Position numbers and translations under genes: made by a program. From assembly GCF_964656455.1 (NCBI RefSeq), contig NC_135721.1:53451530-53515529 (forward strand): a stretch of DNA of 64,000 nt, read 5' to 3'. This DNA comes from Halichoerus grypus. Taxonomy: Eukaryota > Chordata > Mammalia > Carnivora > Phocidae. Position 1 is the first letter of the stretch. Each line of letters begins with the position of its first letter. This document shows, one piece after another, positions 12,300 to 25,052 of the stretch. The notes below the pieces were generated by a model that was not told where the DNA came from, did no database searches, and was given only the letters and a program-made list of their open reading frames with translations.

Positions 12300-12745
12300 A
12301 AAAGAAAAAAACTTCATAGATCAAAAAATAACAGGAAACTAAACATCCAATAATAGAAAATTGCTTAAACTATGGTAAATGTACTTTATGGGATTTAAGG
12401 CAGCCATTAAAAATTATATGTATAAAATTAAAATTAAATGAGAAAATATAGTATATTGCTCAAGAAATATTTGTTGAATGAATGAAGTGATGAATCCCAA
12501 ATGGGAAGAGAAATAGCATAAAAATTGTGGATACTGAATAATCATAATTATATAACACCACCCACATATGTATAGATATATCTAGAGAGAGAGAGAGAGA
12601 GAAGGAAATGTGAGAAGAAAGAAAAATGTAATAGTGGTATCTTCTGCTTGGATGGTATTATAGTGTACAATGAAAAACAATTCCTTCTATTTTTTTGATT
12701 TTCAGAAATTTATAAAATAAATGTACATTGTTTTAAAATGAAAAA
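12300..12745 (+). mobile_element. Second L1M 3' end with an inserted L2-like tip
   Basis: 'ggcagccattaaaaattatatgtat' and 'ttattttttgattttcagaaatttataaaataaatgtac'-like sequence resemble an L1M 3' UTR. Between them, about 12455-12490 reads 'caagaaatatttgttgaatgaatgaag', the plus-strand L2 terminus. A (GA)n run lies at about 12585-12602. Confidence 0.5.
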
Positions 12746-13689
12746 GTTCTTCAGAAAAGTTATCTTCTTTTCTGAAGAAATGTGGATAATAGCAAATAAA
12801 TTACTCCCCAAAGGTGGTTCATGCAGACCCTGCAGTGTGGACACAATTGCCTTAATGCTCACCTTAAACTCTACTGTTGATTTTGAGTTTTACCTGCAAA
12901 ATAAACAGTGAGCCAAAAGTAAAACACTGATACAATTGAACTTGATCTGATTTATTCTTAAAGCAGAGACTTGCCTAAGGCATAATTCTTTAGGAAAACA
13001 TTCCAACAGCTAAAAGAAGGTTGTGAGTTTATACTTAAGCTAGGTGAATTTTCATTCATAAAATTATTTCCTGCTCCTATTACAGCATTGTAAAATAAGG
13101 TAGAAACTGCTGCCCTTGGACTTTAAATTTAGTGTGTATATACTTTGTAGGAAATAAGGGGCTGTGTGAAAAATGTCTAAAGCACTCAGCTGATGTTTGT
13201 TAATGGTGATGTTTTAGTGAAACTATTTGAAGTCAATTGGAATCATTATTGGAAATCAAGACAGTAAAGTAAGGGATTTTGTTGTCTCTCCAGCAGCTAT
13301 TCAGGTATTTTTAAAGACCAAGCTATCAGTCTATGGTATATAAATTTGTTGTTAGTTTCAGTGTTTACTAGTAATTGATAAATGTTACCTCATATACCAA
13401 ATCTCCTATTCTACTCAAACCCTTTGCCCACTTAAACATTCTTTACAAGAGTGGTGCTCATCTTTTTTTATACAAGACAGTGAGCTAATTTTTCTTTTGC
13501 TAATTTTCGAACAACAAAATATTTTCTCCCCCGCATTTGAATTATTATGTTTTTTAAAATATGTTTCTAAAATTTTGAGAGGAGAAATAAAGCAAAAGCT
13601 CAATGGCTTCTTATTCTCTCTCACATTAACCATTTAGTGTACCTTTCAATAACCTCAATAATCTATGTTTCCTCCAACACACACACATA
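12746..13689. other. Unannotated intergenic stretch
   Basis: AT-rich DNA with no gene or repeat that I can name. Confidence 0.5.
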
Positions 13690-14110
13690 TTTCCTAGGCA
13701 ACATGCCTGTGTCTCTGGCCAGAATACCACAGCATACCATTTCAGTTCCACTTCATTTCTTTGCTTAGTATGTTCTTCCCATTGCCTTGTCTCCTATTCT
13801 TGGCCTGAATTGTTCTGGTTCAGGTACTCACGAGGTGGCAAACTGTCAGCTGATGCTGCTGTCATCTCAAGACTTGACTGGTATTAAAGAATCTTCTTCT
13901 AAGCTCACTCACATGGTTGTTGTCTGTTAGCCAAAGCCTCCATTTCTCCCCACATGTGCTTCTCCATAAGCTGTCACTACTGGTTTCCTCCAGAGTTATT
14001 AATGAGAGAGAAGGAGAACAAGATAAAAGCCACAGGATGTGAATACCAGGAGTGGGGATTATTGGGAGGCATCTTGGAGTCTGGCTACCTTCGAACTACC
14101 ACACTTAGAA
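13690..14110. mobile_element. Old interspersed repeat, same family as 655-1640
   Basis: Text such as 'gtcatctcaagacttgactgg', 'aagctcactcacatggttgttg' and 'gtgaataccaggagtggggattattgggaggcatcttggagtctggctacc' matches a common ancient mammalian repeat. I cannot assign the family name with certainty. Confidence 0.6.
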
Positions 14111-14379
14111 GTCCCAGCTTCTCCTAGAAGCTTTCTTTAATCACTACTCTTCTATGATTTCCTTCTTCACAGAACACCTTTAGAAGAAGTTCTCAACCAT
14201 ACTTGGCTCTTAATAATGTCATTTTTGAAATTTTTTGTGTTTCATTTTAAGTAATTCTTCTCAGTGCAATGTAAACTCCTTAAGTACAGTAAGTAAGACT
14301 CAATAAATTTGATAATTCCTATCTCAATTTCAGCAATACTGGGCTTAATAAATATTGGGATGAGTCTATTTGAGGATAG

Positions 14380-14525
14380 TGGTACTGAATACTGCATGCT
14401 GATTAAAATGGCCTGAGGAGCTTTTAAAAAATACCGATGCTTAGGTGATATCCCTAGATGGACACTGGTATTCATTTAAATGCTTCACAGGTGATTCCAA
14501 TGAGCAGCCAGTAGTTTAGAATATT
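14380..14525. mobile_element. hAT-Charlie MER5-like fragment
   Basis: 'catgctgattaaaatggcctgaggagctttt' and 'cttcacaggtgattccaatgagcagcc' resemble the MER5 group of short hAT elements. No terminal repeats are clear. Confidence 0.5.
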
Positions 14526-15516
14526 TCCTGCCTCAGTTATAAAATTAAGAGGAACCTATTTTGAATTATGTTTTTTTGTTGTTGTTCATTATCCTATAAT
14601 TCCACCAAACAAGACATTTGCCATTTTTTTTTTAACATTTGCTATTTTTGATACAGTTCTCTTAATTAAAAATATTGGGAGAAGATCAAGTAACCATAAC
14701 CCCATTAGTGAATCTAGTTTTTTCACATATGTAGTTTTTACTTCATATTCTGTCCAAAATAGAAATACACATAATTGCTTTTCCAAAATGTGTAATTATC
14801 ATGTCCTCTAATAGAAAAATTAAATTACTAAATATAATAAAAAATTGCCCAAGAGTCATGACAATCAACTGAAATGGTTACAACTGCAGGTCATAAAATT
14901 GTTTCCAATAGATAAAATTTATAGTTTGAAGATTGTTTTCAATCCAGCCATTTAAGATCTGTCAGGAAAGGAAGTGTCTATTTCACTTGAAGTCCTTAAA
15001 TGTTTTCCCTTCTTTTACATTGTTCCTGAGGCTTTTAAATTCTCTATACCAGTTCTACTTCCAAAGGTTCCCCACTATCCCTCCTCCAATCACACCCCAG
15101 CCCCCAACCACAATCCACAATCCTGAGAAGGATGGAGTAAAAAAAGGTCTTTCTGATACAAAGGAGTTTTTCAAAGGCAAGCCTTCTGTGACTTGAGATG
15201 TCACAGGAAGAGATTCTTTACTCCCTGGTTAGAAAAATCAACTGTTTTCAATTGCTTATTTAATGGTATTAGCCTTAGTTCTTTTGCCACTCTAATTCCC
15301 ACCCTCTAATTTGAAGAAATAAGTAGTGAGCTCATTTACCTCTTAAGAATGAGATGCTTCTGTGGTAGCAGAAGCTCTTTTGAAAAGGTTAACTAATTCA
15401 AATCAGAGGCTAAAGTTTAGGACAATGATTCTTAAATGTGGTGCACTTCCTTTACATTTTTTTTGTAAAGCACTTATCTGAGACCTATACCAGACCTAAT
15501 CAGCATCTTACAATAT
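14526..15516. other. Unannotated intergenic stretch
   Basis: AT-rich DNA. An 87-codon plus-strand frame at 14933-15196 has no recognisable similarity and no support as a gene. Confidence 0.5.
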
Positions 15517-15739
15517 AAAATTTGCACGGATGAGGGGCGCCTGGGTGGCTCAGTCGGTTAAGCAGCTGCCTTCCACTCAGGTCAGGATCCCAGGGTTCTG
15601 GGATCGAGGCCCACGTTGGTCTCCTTGCTCAGTGGAGAGCCTGCTTCTCCCTCTCCCTCTGCCTGCTGCTGTGCCTACTTGTGCTCTCTCTCTGTCAAAT
15701 AAATAAATAAAATCTTAAAAAAAAAATTTGCACCGATGA
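15517..15739 (+). mobile_element. CAN-SINE with 17-bp target-site duplication
   Basis: Full-length plus-strand copy at about 15534-15722: head 'ggggcgcctgggtggctcag', box-B-like 'gggatcgaggcccac', long CT tract and AAATAAATAAATAAAATCTTA tail. It is flanked by aaaatttgcacggatga (15517-15533) and aaaatttgcaccgatga (15723-15739), one mismatch. The well-kept duplication implies a young insertion. Confidence 0.96.
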
Positions 15740-16849
15740 ACACTGAAAGAGGCAAAGACAGAATTAAGCTTCGCTCAACATCTTGGCACACAGGGGTATT
15801 TCTGAAATCCATCACCCTGTCCAGCATAAATAGATTAGACAAATAAAAAGTAAATGACTGTTGAAAGTAAAACAAGGGAGGGTAAGATTGCAACATTTGA
15901 AGACAAAATAGAAATTACGGTTATCATTGCTGTTCCTGATTAATAGATGAAGTAATGCAGAATTATAGAGGGTTTATAATAGTTTATAACAGTAGACCAA
16001 CACAGAACCGATCCAGAATTATTTTACCTTACCATCACATAAAAAAAGAAATCAGATCCCCACACTAAAAAGTTTAAAAGCCAAATTTTACCCCATGAGT
16101 GAAAATGAAGATGATTTAGCATATACTTTGTATCCTAATCTTACTGCTGGCTTCATGTAAAATCATGTTGCAATTTCCTCCCATATTAGGCCACATTCTA
16201 TTGGTTGCAAGTTATAGAGAGCTTTTTTTTTTTTTTAATGGACTTTATATGCTTCCTCTAAAATCATATTTTAGCAATTTCATTCTTGTTCTTCCCACTG
16301 AATTTATAAAATAGAACAATATGCAATAAATTGTTTACATAATTGTCGAAACATTGTTGCTCAAGATGGCAATGGAGTCAAAATAAAACTATAGCCTGCA
16401 AACAGTTCCAGAAAGCAAGGGCTTTAATTGTTCATTCAACTGTTGAATGAAAATCTGAGTTGAGCAATAGAGTTCTAGGAGTAGTGATGTAAAATATAGA
16501 AAACTACATACTTTAAATCTGTACCCTGCAGAGAGGTTTTTCCCCAAATAGTTGAAGTATAACTTGTTACCATTAAACATAGCTACCATGTTACCTAAAT
16601 TCATTTATTATGTATTTTAGGTCTAAACATTTGACTGGGTAAGAAAACTTAAAGGAAACAATTGTGACTTAAATAGTTAGAAGTCAGAGATATAACAGAG
16701 TTTCTTAAGCAGGCAAAAACAAACAACTCAAATGGAGTTGTGTTTGAAAACTGTATTTCCTGAAATATGCTTTAATAATCTCTGTAAATTGGAACAAGCC
16801 AAGGGAGATAACCTCTATAGTGTTGAATATAGTATCTCAAACGAGCTGG
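15740..16849. other. Unannotated intergenic stretch
   Basis: No gene or nameable repeat seen. A T-run lies at about 16217-16230. Confidence 0.5.
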
Positions 16850-16959
16850 TATCAAAGATGAGATGATGTTATAAAGTCAGTATTTCCCCATTTTCTTCCT
16901 GGATATCACTCAAAGCAGCACAGAGAAGGAGATAAAGTAACACAAACTCCCTTTTTTTT

Positions 16960-18560
16960 TTTTTTTTGCAAAAAAAGTATTAAACAATAAACTAAAAACT
17001 AAGTGTAGAGTTTCCCATAAGAATACAGGGATGTATGCATAAAGAACAAAGGGGAAGAATATTGTAGCTTCAAATTTAAGAAAGATTCAGCAAAACACAC
17101 TTCCTAACAATAAGGGACACTCTCTGAGATGCAAAATCCAATGCCTTGTTTACAACAATGGAAATAGGATCCATGTGCTGGAGGCAGGAACTACTCTGGA
17201 TCCAGCTTACTTCTGGGAATCAAAAGGATGGCAACAAACAAGGCATCATGCAGATTGGCTGCATTTGCAGGAAGTATTTGCAGAAAGTGAGTGCAGAGAT
17301 TTGGCATTGTAATAAACTTCCATAGTGCCTATCCTCATTGACTTGGGAAGGTTTTTGTTTGTTTTGTTTGTTTGTTTGTTTTTTGTTTTTTGTTTTTGAC
17401 TTGAGAAAGTTAAGGGGAGACAAACTGATATACAAAATTCTGGGTCCTCAAGATAATTCCAGCTAACCTGGAATATAGCCATCAATTCTTTCATACACTA
17501 GACTCCTGAAAATAACTTATCCTGGAGAAATTTATTTGCTTTAAAGATGAGTAATGAAAAAAAGGAAGTATCACTAGAGCCACACAAATATGCTGCAAGA
17601 AAAGGAAGGAAACAAGAGTATCTTACAAAGAATATAGGCAGAAAAATGATCTATTGTAGCAACAGAAATTTAAAAATCTCAATTAAGCAATACCTCCTAT
17701 GAAGAAAGAGCATGAAAAAGATATTCTAAAGCTCAGGGAAGGGATCATAAGACAATAGGAAGAGAAAATTTATAATACAACTACAAAGTGAAAGAAAAAA
17801 ATAACAAAACCATCCCCCAAATATAAAGAAGCACAATGGAGAAAAAATTGCAGAAAACAATAAAATAAATATAAGATAGGTATAAGAAAAGTAAGGAAAA
17901 TGAAATAAAGAGGTAAAATGGAAGAGGCAAATTGACTCAAGATTTGCATGGAGTCCAAAAAGAGAAAAAAATGAAAAAGAACAAATAATTTACAATATAG
18001 TTTAAGTTTATTTCATGGAAATAAAAGATTTGGGTTCACATAATGAAAGAAAACCTTGTCAAAGAAATATATATTCAAAATAATAAACAATAAAACATTT
18101 CCTAGCAAGTGTATAGGATTTCAATGAAAAAGAAACAAGTATTTGGGTAAACAGGCAATAAGCTCAAGATACTTTTAAGGTATGGGGTATGGGTGGGGGA
18201 TCAAGCTGGTCTCAGACCTTTCTGTAGAAAGATTTAAAGCTAGAGATTCCAGAGAAATTACATAACATCCTCAAGAAAAGAGGAGGGGTGAATAACACTG
18301 AGAATTTTATACCTAGCCAAACTATGATTTAAAAAAAAGTATAACTCTATACAAAAGACATACCTGCAACAAAGTGATTCAGAGGGGAAAATAGAAACAT
18401 GGGCAAAATTTTACCAAATAAATACAAGTAAACAAAAAGGGAAGGTCACAATTTTGGGAGCAGGGAGGTGACAAACTTTTAATACTAGATAAGATTGAAT
18501 TCAGGCTCCAGATCACTAAATGAGACCAAAAAGTTTATAAACAAGAGGGTAAAATTGAAA
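16960..18560 (+). mobile_element. Probable decayed L1/HAL1-type LINE
   Basis: Adenine-rich text includes 'cactgagaattttatacctagccaaactatgattt' near 18297-18332, a segment I associate with L1/HAL1 elements. Earlier parts are only weakly similar, so the left boundary is soft. A TTTG/TTTTTG microsatellite-like tract lies at about 17352-17396. No coding frame is retained. Confidence 0.4.
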
Positions 18561-18929
18561 ATTAAAATATATTAGTTATGAATCTGTATTGCATACCAAA
18601 TAACTTGGATACACTATTTAAAGGACAAAAACTATTGAAAAAGAGTTCTACTTTTCTTTAGGATATAGAAAGTCACAAGAAGAAAGTTCCTCCCATCCTA
18701 AAAATAAGATACAACAACACCTTTCTTGAACTTTTTCTGGAACCTAAAAACAACAATACTTTTCTTGAATCTATCAGAGAGCTGAGTTACAAGGCAACCT
18801 ATTGAACTGAATTTTAAAAAGTCACAAGTTCCTCTAAGAGAGATGGAACATACAAATTGCTTCACCTTTGGCGGAGAACAAGAGGAAGATGTGGCTTCCA
18901 TAGAAGCAGGTAATAGAACATCTGGCTAA

Positions 18930-19320
18930 TTGTGCTCTATTTGTGTCATCTGTTCTTTGTTGTTGTTTTTCTTCTTTACCTACCTTCTTTTGGATTAATT
19001 GGATATTTTATTAATGTTCATCTACCTTCACTATTGGCTTCTTAGTTTTACTTTTTTTACTTTTAGTTGTTCCTCTAGGTTTTGCAATATAAATCTTTAA
19101 CATCACATTTTACCTATACAACTTTGTATCACTTATGTTGTAAGAAATTTATAATGGTATACTTAGATTTCTTCCCTTTCATACTATATATAATTGTTGA
19201 ATTATATTTTAATTCTACATATCTCATAATCCTTACAACACCTTATTGCTATTTTGCTTGAGACATTCAAATATCTTTTCATAAATTTTTCTAAAATTAC
19301 CTGAGAAGAAAGAAAATCTA
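18930..19320 (-). mobile_element. Old L1M fragment, reverse orientation
   Basis: 'tttacctaccttcttttggattaattggatatttt', 'cctctaggttttgcaatataaatctttaac' and 'ccttacaacacc' are in the order of a reversed old L1M region. Further pieces of this type occur at 25535-27215. Confidence 0.6.
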
Positions 19321-19539
19321 AATGACCAATTACCATGAAATAAATACAATTGTCAAGTAGCTATTTCTCCATAGTACCAGACTGTGAGGGTTTCAGAAAT
19401 TAATTCTAAAAGAAAAAGATAAACCTAAATTACTTAAATTATTCTAGAGTATTTAGTAAAAAAGACAATTTTCTAAATCCTTTTTATAAGGTGGCCATGT
19501 CATTGATAACAATGTATAAAATAGATTTCACACACACAA

Positions 19540-19760
19540 AGGAAAACTAGTGGTCAACTAAACTGAAAAAATCCTAAACAAAATATTAGTAAACAGAATC
19601 CATTAGCACATTTCAAGAATTATACAAGAATATAGCTGGAGTGGGGTTGGATTATTTTAGTACTACAAGGATGATTTAAGATTAGGAAACCTAATATTTA
19701 ATATAAAATTGAAAACAAAAACAAGAGAGAAAACTCACAGGGTCACTTAATTAGGTAACA
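19540..19760 (+). mobile_element. L1 ORF2 remnant
   Basis: 'aaaaatcctaaacaaaatattagtaaacagaatcc' followed by a degenerate 'aggatgatttaag' region corresponds to a short reverse-transcriptase-region remnant of L1. Frames are broken. Confidence 0.55.
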
Positions 19761-20242
19761 CATTCACTGGCTATAAGAAATACTTCAAATAACAGTGGCT
19801 TATACAAAATGAAAATTTACTTCTCTTGCCTGGAATAGATTGAGCATAAGCAGTTTAGAAATGATATAGTGGCACCCTAGTATTGGAGAGCTTATGGTCT
19901 CAACTAAAATTAGAGAATTAATAAATGAAGAAAGGGAGAATAGATACTGGGCAATGTCAAACAGTATCTACCAGAGTCATCCCCATTAATGATGATAATA
20001 ATACTTTTTTTTTAAAGCAGCAATCCTTGATTTCAAAAAAATAAGGTAAATAATAAGATAAAAATAATAAAAACTATTAGCAAGAAATGTGTCTCATTCT
20101 AAAAGCCTGAAATGTAGATATAAAAAATACTAGAAGCATCCGTATTAAAATCAGGAGTAAGGTAGGCTACCCACAATGACCACAATTATTCAACAATTTT
20201 TTTACAGATATTAGTTATTACAAATAAAAGTACATGAATGAG

Positions 20243-20464
20243 AGAAATAAAATTTGTTTTTTATTTTTTTAAGATTTTATTTATTTAACAGAGGGAGAGA
20301 GCAAGCACAAGCAGGGGGAATGGCAGGCAGGGGAGAAGCAGGCTCCCCGCTCAGCAAGGAACCCAATGTAGGGCTTGATCCCAGGACCCTGGGATCATGA
20401 CCTGAGCTGAAGGCAGCTGCTTAACTGACTGAGCCACCCAGGGGCCCCAAGAAATAAAATTTGT
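20243..20464 (-). mobile_element. CAN-SINE with 15-bp target-site duplication
   Basis: Minus-strand copy at about 20258-20449, ending in the head complement gccacccaggggcccc. It is flanked by the perfect repeat agaaataaaatttgt at 20243-20257 and 20450-20464. Confidence 0.95.
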
Positions 20465-20683
20465 AAAGGATGAAAAGAACTTCTCAGTTGTTTTATTTAT
20501 CTATTGATGCATAGAACCCACACCTAAAAATTATGGGCTTAAAATAATAACATTTACTATCTCTCATGATTATGTGGGTTAATTAGGCAGTTCTTTACTC
20601 TCTACAGTAATTCAAACTTTATATTTTAAATCACGAAATTAGTAAACAATCTAAAATTCTAATATTAGATAATGTTCAACTAT

Positions 20684-20922
20684 TGGAGAAACATTTTCTT
20701 TCTTTCTTTTTTTTTTTTTAAAGATTTTATTTATTTATCTGAGAGAGAGAGAATGAGAGACAGAGAGCATGAGAGGGAGGAGGGTCAGAGGGAGAAGCAG
20801 ACTCCCTGCTGAGTGGGGAGCCTGATGCAGGACTCGATCCCGGGACTCCAAGATCATGACCTGAGCTGAAGGCAGTCACTTAACCAACTGAGCCATCCAG
20901 GTGCCCCTGGAGAAACATTTTC
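20684..20922 (-). mobile_element. CAN-SINE with 15-bp target-site duplication
   Basis: Minus-strand copy at about 20699-20907 with T-run, AAAGATTTTATTTATTTATC tail complement and head complement gccatccaggtgcccc. It is flanked by the perfect repeat tggagaaacattttc at 20684-20698 and 20908-20922. Confidence 0.95.
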
Positions 20923-22309
20923 AATACTGGGTAAATCTTATCTGTAGGTCTTTGAAAGTTTTGGCTCACATGTTCCCTCTGTCATGGTTCTCTAAGGAAG
21001 AAAAGTAGGACAAAAAAAAAAAAAAAGGTAAGACAGTATTTAGTTTGTCCTCTTTTGCTGAATGTTGGATATGTTTCAAATCCAAGATTTCTGTGGTTAA
21101 GTTTTTAGACTGACTTTTTCAACTTGGTTCACAAAGTAGTATTATGACTCATGCATATAGAGTTCCAGATAGAGTGAAGAAGCAGAAGCCTGATCAAGAG
21201 CCCAGCATCAGAGAAATGAAAATGATATAGATGAATAACCAAGATTGACATGGCAGGAGAAATGTAGAGGTTCTATATGTGAACCTTCATTGGGAAGTTT
21301 CTGGGCACAATAAACTATTTTCTGGCTGTCACATGACACCATTTGAATGGACTGTTTGTTGTTATTTTAAGCTTAATGCATCAATTTTAGAACCTTTTCC
21401 AGACACATAGAATGGCTTCTATGTTTTATCCCATAACTTGCTTAAAGTATTTGATCCTCTTTGATGTGGACTATATCCAACTTGGAAACTAAACTATGAG
21501 TTATGTGAGATTTCAATAATACTTTCCTAAGGTAATCCACACCTTTCATCAGCAGTCTTCTGTCCTCTCTCTATAAATATAAAGACTACATCCAACATTT
21601 TAAAAAGAGGCAACTGTGTTTGTGACATTATATAGTTGCCTGGTATTATTTCTTACTGTCTCAGAAAGCAAAGGACAGTAAGTCTAGAATAATGATAAAC
21701 AACATTTTTTGAGGGGGGGGAAGGGCCAACTCAAGAAAATAAAAATATGTTACTTTTTTTGTCTGTAAAAAAAAGTAACTTTTGGAAGCTTCCCCTCTTG
21801 TATGTCACATGATTCTGGTATGATTGTCAATTAAGAGGCCACTTCCCTGCCCCAAGAGTTGCACGTATCCAAGCAGGGATAATCAGAGCTCTTGTTCAGT
21901 AATCGAGATGGAAACTGGGAGATGGGGGTTACCTATCTCCTTGTATAGGTTGAGAAAAAGCATGTAAAAGGAATAAGATTCATTTTTCTCACTATGTGGA
22001 GAGCTTAGCTAAAGATAAAGTCAACAGAGAGGGACACACAGGAACAGAAAGAGGGACACAAAGGTAAATGTAGAGTGATAGGCTGGCCACAAGACAACTT
22101 TTACCTCAAGAATGGATTATAACAAAATAATTTAAATAATGGGGTACACTGTTTAATTTCATTAAACTATTTTCAACTATTTTGGAAACAAACTTATTTG
22201 CAGGATCCAGCTTTAAACCTAAAATATTAAATACCACACATCAACAGTCTTTATACAAACTCTTTTTATATACCACACTTACTAAAATTACATTTATGCA
22301 CCTCCTGTT
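20923..22309. other. Unannotated intergenic stretch
   Basis: No gene seen. It contains an A-run near 21010-21025 and a short G-run near 21711-21720. Confidence 0.5.
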
Positions 22310-22523
22310 AGCATTGCCATTCTTTTTCTTTTTTCTTTTTTTAATGGGGGGGGGAGGGAAGAAGGAGAGAGAGAGAGAGAGAATCTTAAGCAGGCTCCAC
22401 GCCCAGCATGGAGCCCATCACAGGGCACGATCTCACAACCCTGAGATCATGACCTGAGCTGAAATCAAGAGTTGGATGCTTAACTGACGGAGCCATCTAG
22501 GTGCCCCTAGAATTACCATTCTT
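22310..22523 (-). mobile_element. CAN-SINE (older subfamily)
   Basis: Minus-strand copy at about 22325-22508, with a (GA)n run and the head complement gagccatctaggtgcccc. The flanks agcattgccattctt (22310-22324) and agaattaccattctt (22509-22523) look like a target-site duplication with two mismatches, consistent with greater age. Confidence 0.88.
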
Positions 22524-23064
22524 ATGAAATGGTGTTTGTGCAGTTATTTGAATATTTTAATATATTTTGCCATATTTTACAAAATTGAGTGGAAAACTGA
22601 ATAATGAATATGCTAATATTAATGGGTTTAGATAATTTTAAAGTTTGGAAAAACACCTCTTTTTAAGTTGGCTTAAATTTCCAGGACTTCTATTTTCACA
22701 TATATATAATTTATATATATTTTATAGTAATTCATATGTACATAAAGCATATAACATATATACATATGTATATATATATTACATATATATTACTTAAGTA
22801 AAAAATATTCTTGTGATCATCTGTGTATGTGTGTATTTGTGTGTGTGTGTTAAGCAAATATAGTTTAAAAGCCTGAAGTTACATAATCCAAATATTCTTA
22901 TAAATATCTTCTGAAAATTATGCTCATTTTTCTAATAGGTAATAATTATATGTAGGAAAGTAAACTCCTCTCAAATGTTGAAATAACACAATAAAAATAT
23001 AGTTAACAAGGAACTTCTAAATCCATACCTTTATAATTTGGTTTAAATTAATTATATATAAGTA

Positions 23065-23117
23065 ATAACCTATAAGCTTTACGTACAGTATCAGGTTATA
23101 TAAAGCTTATAGGTTAT
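23065..23117. repeat. Perfect 17-bp inverted repeat, 19-base loop
   Basis: ataacctataagcttta at 23065-23081 is exactly the reverse complement of taaagcttataggttat at 23101-23117, with 19 bases between. It could form a hairpin or cruciform. The stem is too short and AT-rich to call a microRNA. A direct repeat gttatgctac follows immediately. Confidence 0.9.
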
Positions 23118-23449
23118 GCTACATATACATGTTATGCTACCTCAAATCATGGCAATACATTATGTGGTTATTTCTAATATTTCTAACACAAAGCATATAT
23201 CTGTAATCAGTTTTGTGTGTGTGTGTGAATATACATTTACACAAAAGTTAAATTAGGAAGTGATTATTTTAACAAAAAGGATCTTAACTAAAGAATAACC
23301 CATGCAATTCCTATAAATGATAGTCATCTATTATGTCCTATGTACTGGTTCTAGCCATGAATATAGACTTGACTGAGTCACTTAACCTCATTTGAGTTTC
23401 AATTTCCTCATCTATACAATGTGGATTTCACATTTTTTATGCTAAACAA

Positions 23450-23685
23450 TAGAGTAATGATTAAGATGTGAACACTGTGCCAGGCTGGTTTGAATTCTGG
23501 CTCTCCCACTTATTAGCTATGTGATCTTGAACAGGTTTAACCACTTTATGTTTCCTTATGTTTATGTATTTCCTTATCTACAAAATGAAGCAATATCCTC
23601 TCCATAGGAGTATTGAATTAAATGAAATAATGCATATCAAATTCTTATGTCAGTGCTCAGTAAGTGTTAGCAATTAGTTGTTTTT
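23450..23685 (-). mobile_element. MIR SINE, reverse orientation
   Basis: 'tttgaattctggctctcccacttattagctatgtgatcttgaacagg', 'ttccttatctacaaaatgaagc' and 'cagtgctcagtaagtgttagcaatta' are the reversed MIR in order. A second partial MIR-like piece lies just upstream at about 23370-23430. Confidence 0.85.
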
Positions 23686-24628
23686 TAAAATGACCCTGAA
23701 ATGTGAGGTACAAATGAAAGTACTAATTAAGTGAATAATAAACACAATTCCTTTTTGCATATTAGAATTTTGAGGCAGGAACATACTAAGGGTATGCCTA
23801 AGAAAACAGAGTAACTCTGTAATGGAAACAGAAACAATAACAAATTAGATATTGTTTCACGTAAAGGTGACAATTCACAAAAAATAAATCTTGAGACATT
23901 AAAAAAATCAGTTAATATTTTATGTTTATTTTTGCTTCAAAGATACTTGTATTCAAAGTATTCAAATAACTAGTTGAGTCCTCTACGTGGTACTTTTTTT
24001 TCTCTACAAACATTTTGTTATAAATGAAAGTAAACTATACTTCTTCAACTCCCTACCCCGCAAAAATATGGTTTGTGGGTTTTTTTGAACCACTAATAAC
24101 ACTTTCAACATCACAGAAAATGTATTGGTAGAATCAAGTAAAAGGTGTGATTTATTAACATAAATCTTTGAGTCTGTAAGTGTACTACCACAGATTATAG
24201 AAACATATTGTCAATTGAAATCTAAAGCAGAGGATTAACAGCTTGATGACTTACTTGAAAAGTTCATTAGGAAAAGCCATATCCACAAGTGCTGAAAATG
24301 TCTAGAGCCCAGAACTGTGGTTCTCTTTCTAAGTACACCATTACCAAGTTCTGGAAATGCTATTTCAATAGCTTTGGCAATAATTATAATTTAGAGATGT
24401 GGGGTTTTAATTCCCAAGAGTTTAAAGCACGATTGTCCCTATGGCTTAAATTTTCCTTTCTGTGTACTGGGATGTAGAGATAATGACTTTGGGAGAATGC
24501 ACAGCTGAAACAGCACTAAACCACAAAGAAATCTGAGGTTACTAAATAGTGTCAAGGAGTTTTATCCATCTGTTTCACTCTGCCTTACAGAGAGTACTCC
24601 CAGACTAGAAGTTATAAATGGAGTAAGA

Positions 24629-24826
24629 GGGGTGCCTGGGTGGCTCAGTTGGTTAAGCGTCTGCCTTCAGCTCAGGTCATGATCCTAGGGTCCTGGAATC
24701 AAGCCCTGCCTCAGGCTCCCTGCTCAGCAGGGAACCTGCTTCTCCCTCTTCCTCTCCCTCTGCCACTCCCCCTGCTTGTGCTCCCTCTCTCTCAAATAAA
24801 TAAATAAAATCTTAAAAAAAAAAGAA
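24629..24826 (+). mobile_element. CAN-SINE
   Basis: Full plus-strand copy: head 'ggggtgcctgggtggctcag', CT-rich middle (cttctccctcttcctctccc) and CTCAAATAAATAAATAAAAT tail. A convincing target-site duplication was not found. Confidence 0.93.
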
Positions 24827-25052
24827 AATAAGTGGAACAGGAGCTCTTCAGCATTTAAACAATGTTTTCTATATTTGCATTTAGAATATACTACTAAATC
24901 CTTCATACCAAAGAAGGAAATGTTTTCTATTAAACATTTAAAATTTTCATTTATTTAATGTAAGTCCAATTGTATTAAAAACAAAACAAAAACAAGAAGC
25001 CCTATATAAAACACCATAAACCAATCACAGCAAAAGAATGGATGAATTTACA

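Larger units (their letters stand above)
22524..24628. other. AT-rich intergenic stretch
   Basis: Contains alternating AT tracts at about 22700-22800, short (TG)n runs near 22825-22850 and 23214-23228, a perfect inverted repeat at 23065-23117 and one MIR copy. No gene seen; the 62-codon frame at 24289 has no recognisable similarity. Confidence 0.55.

Noticed and set aside
15534..15640. tRNA-like box A and box B motifs
   Set aside because: They belong to the tRNA-derived head of CAN-SINEs; no cloverleaf of a functional tRNA gene is present.
16951..17060. T-run at 16951-16968 as the tail of another minus-strand retrocopy
   Set aside because: No AATAAA-type signal in the right place and no flanking direct repeat could be found.
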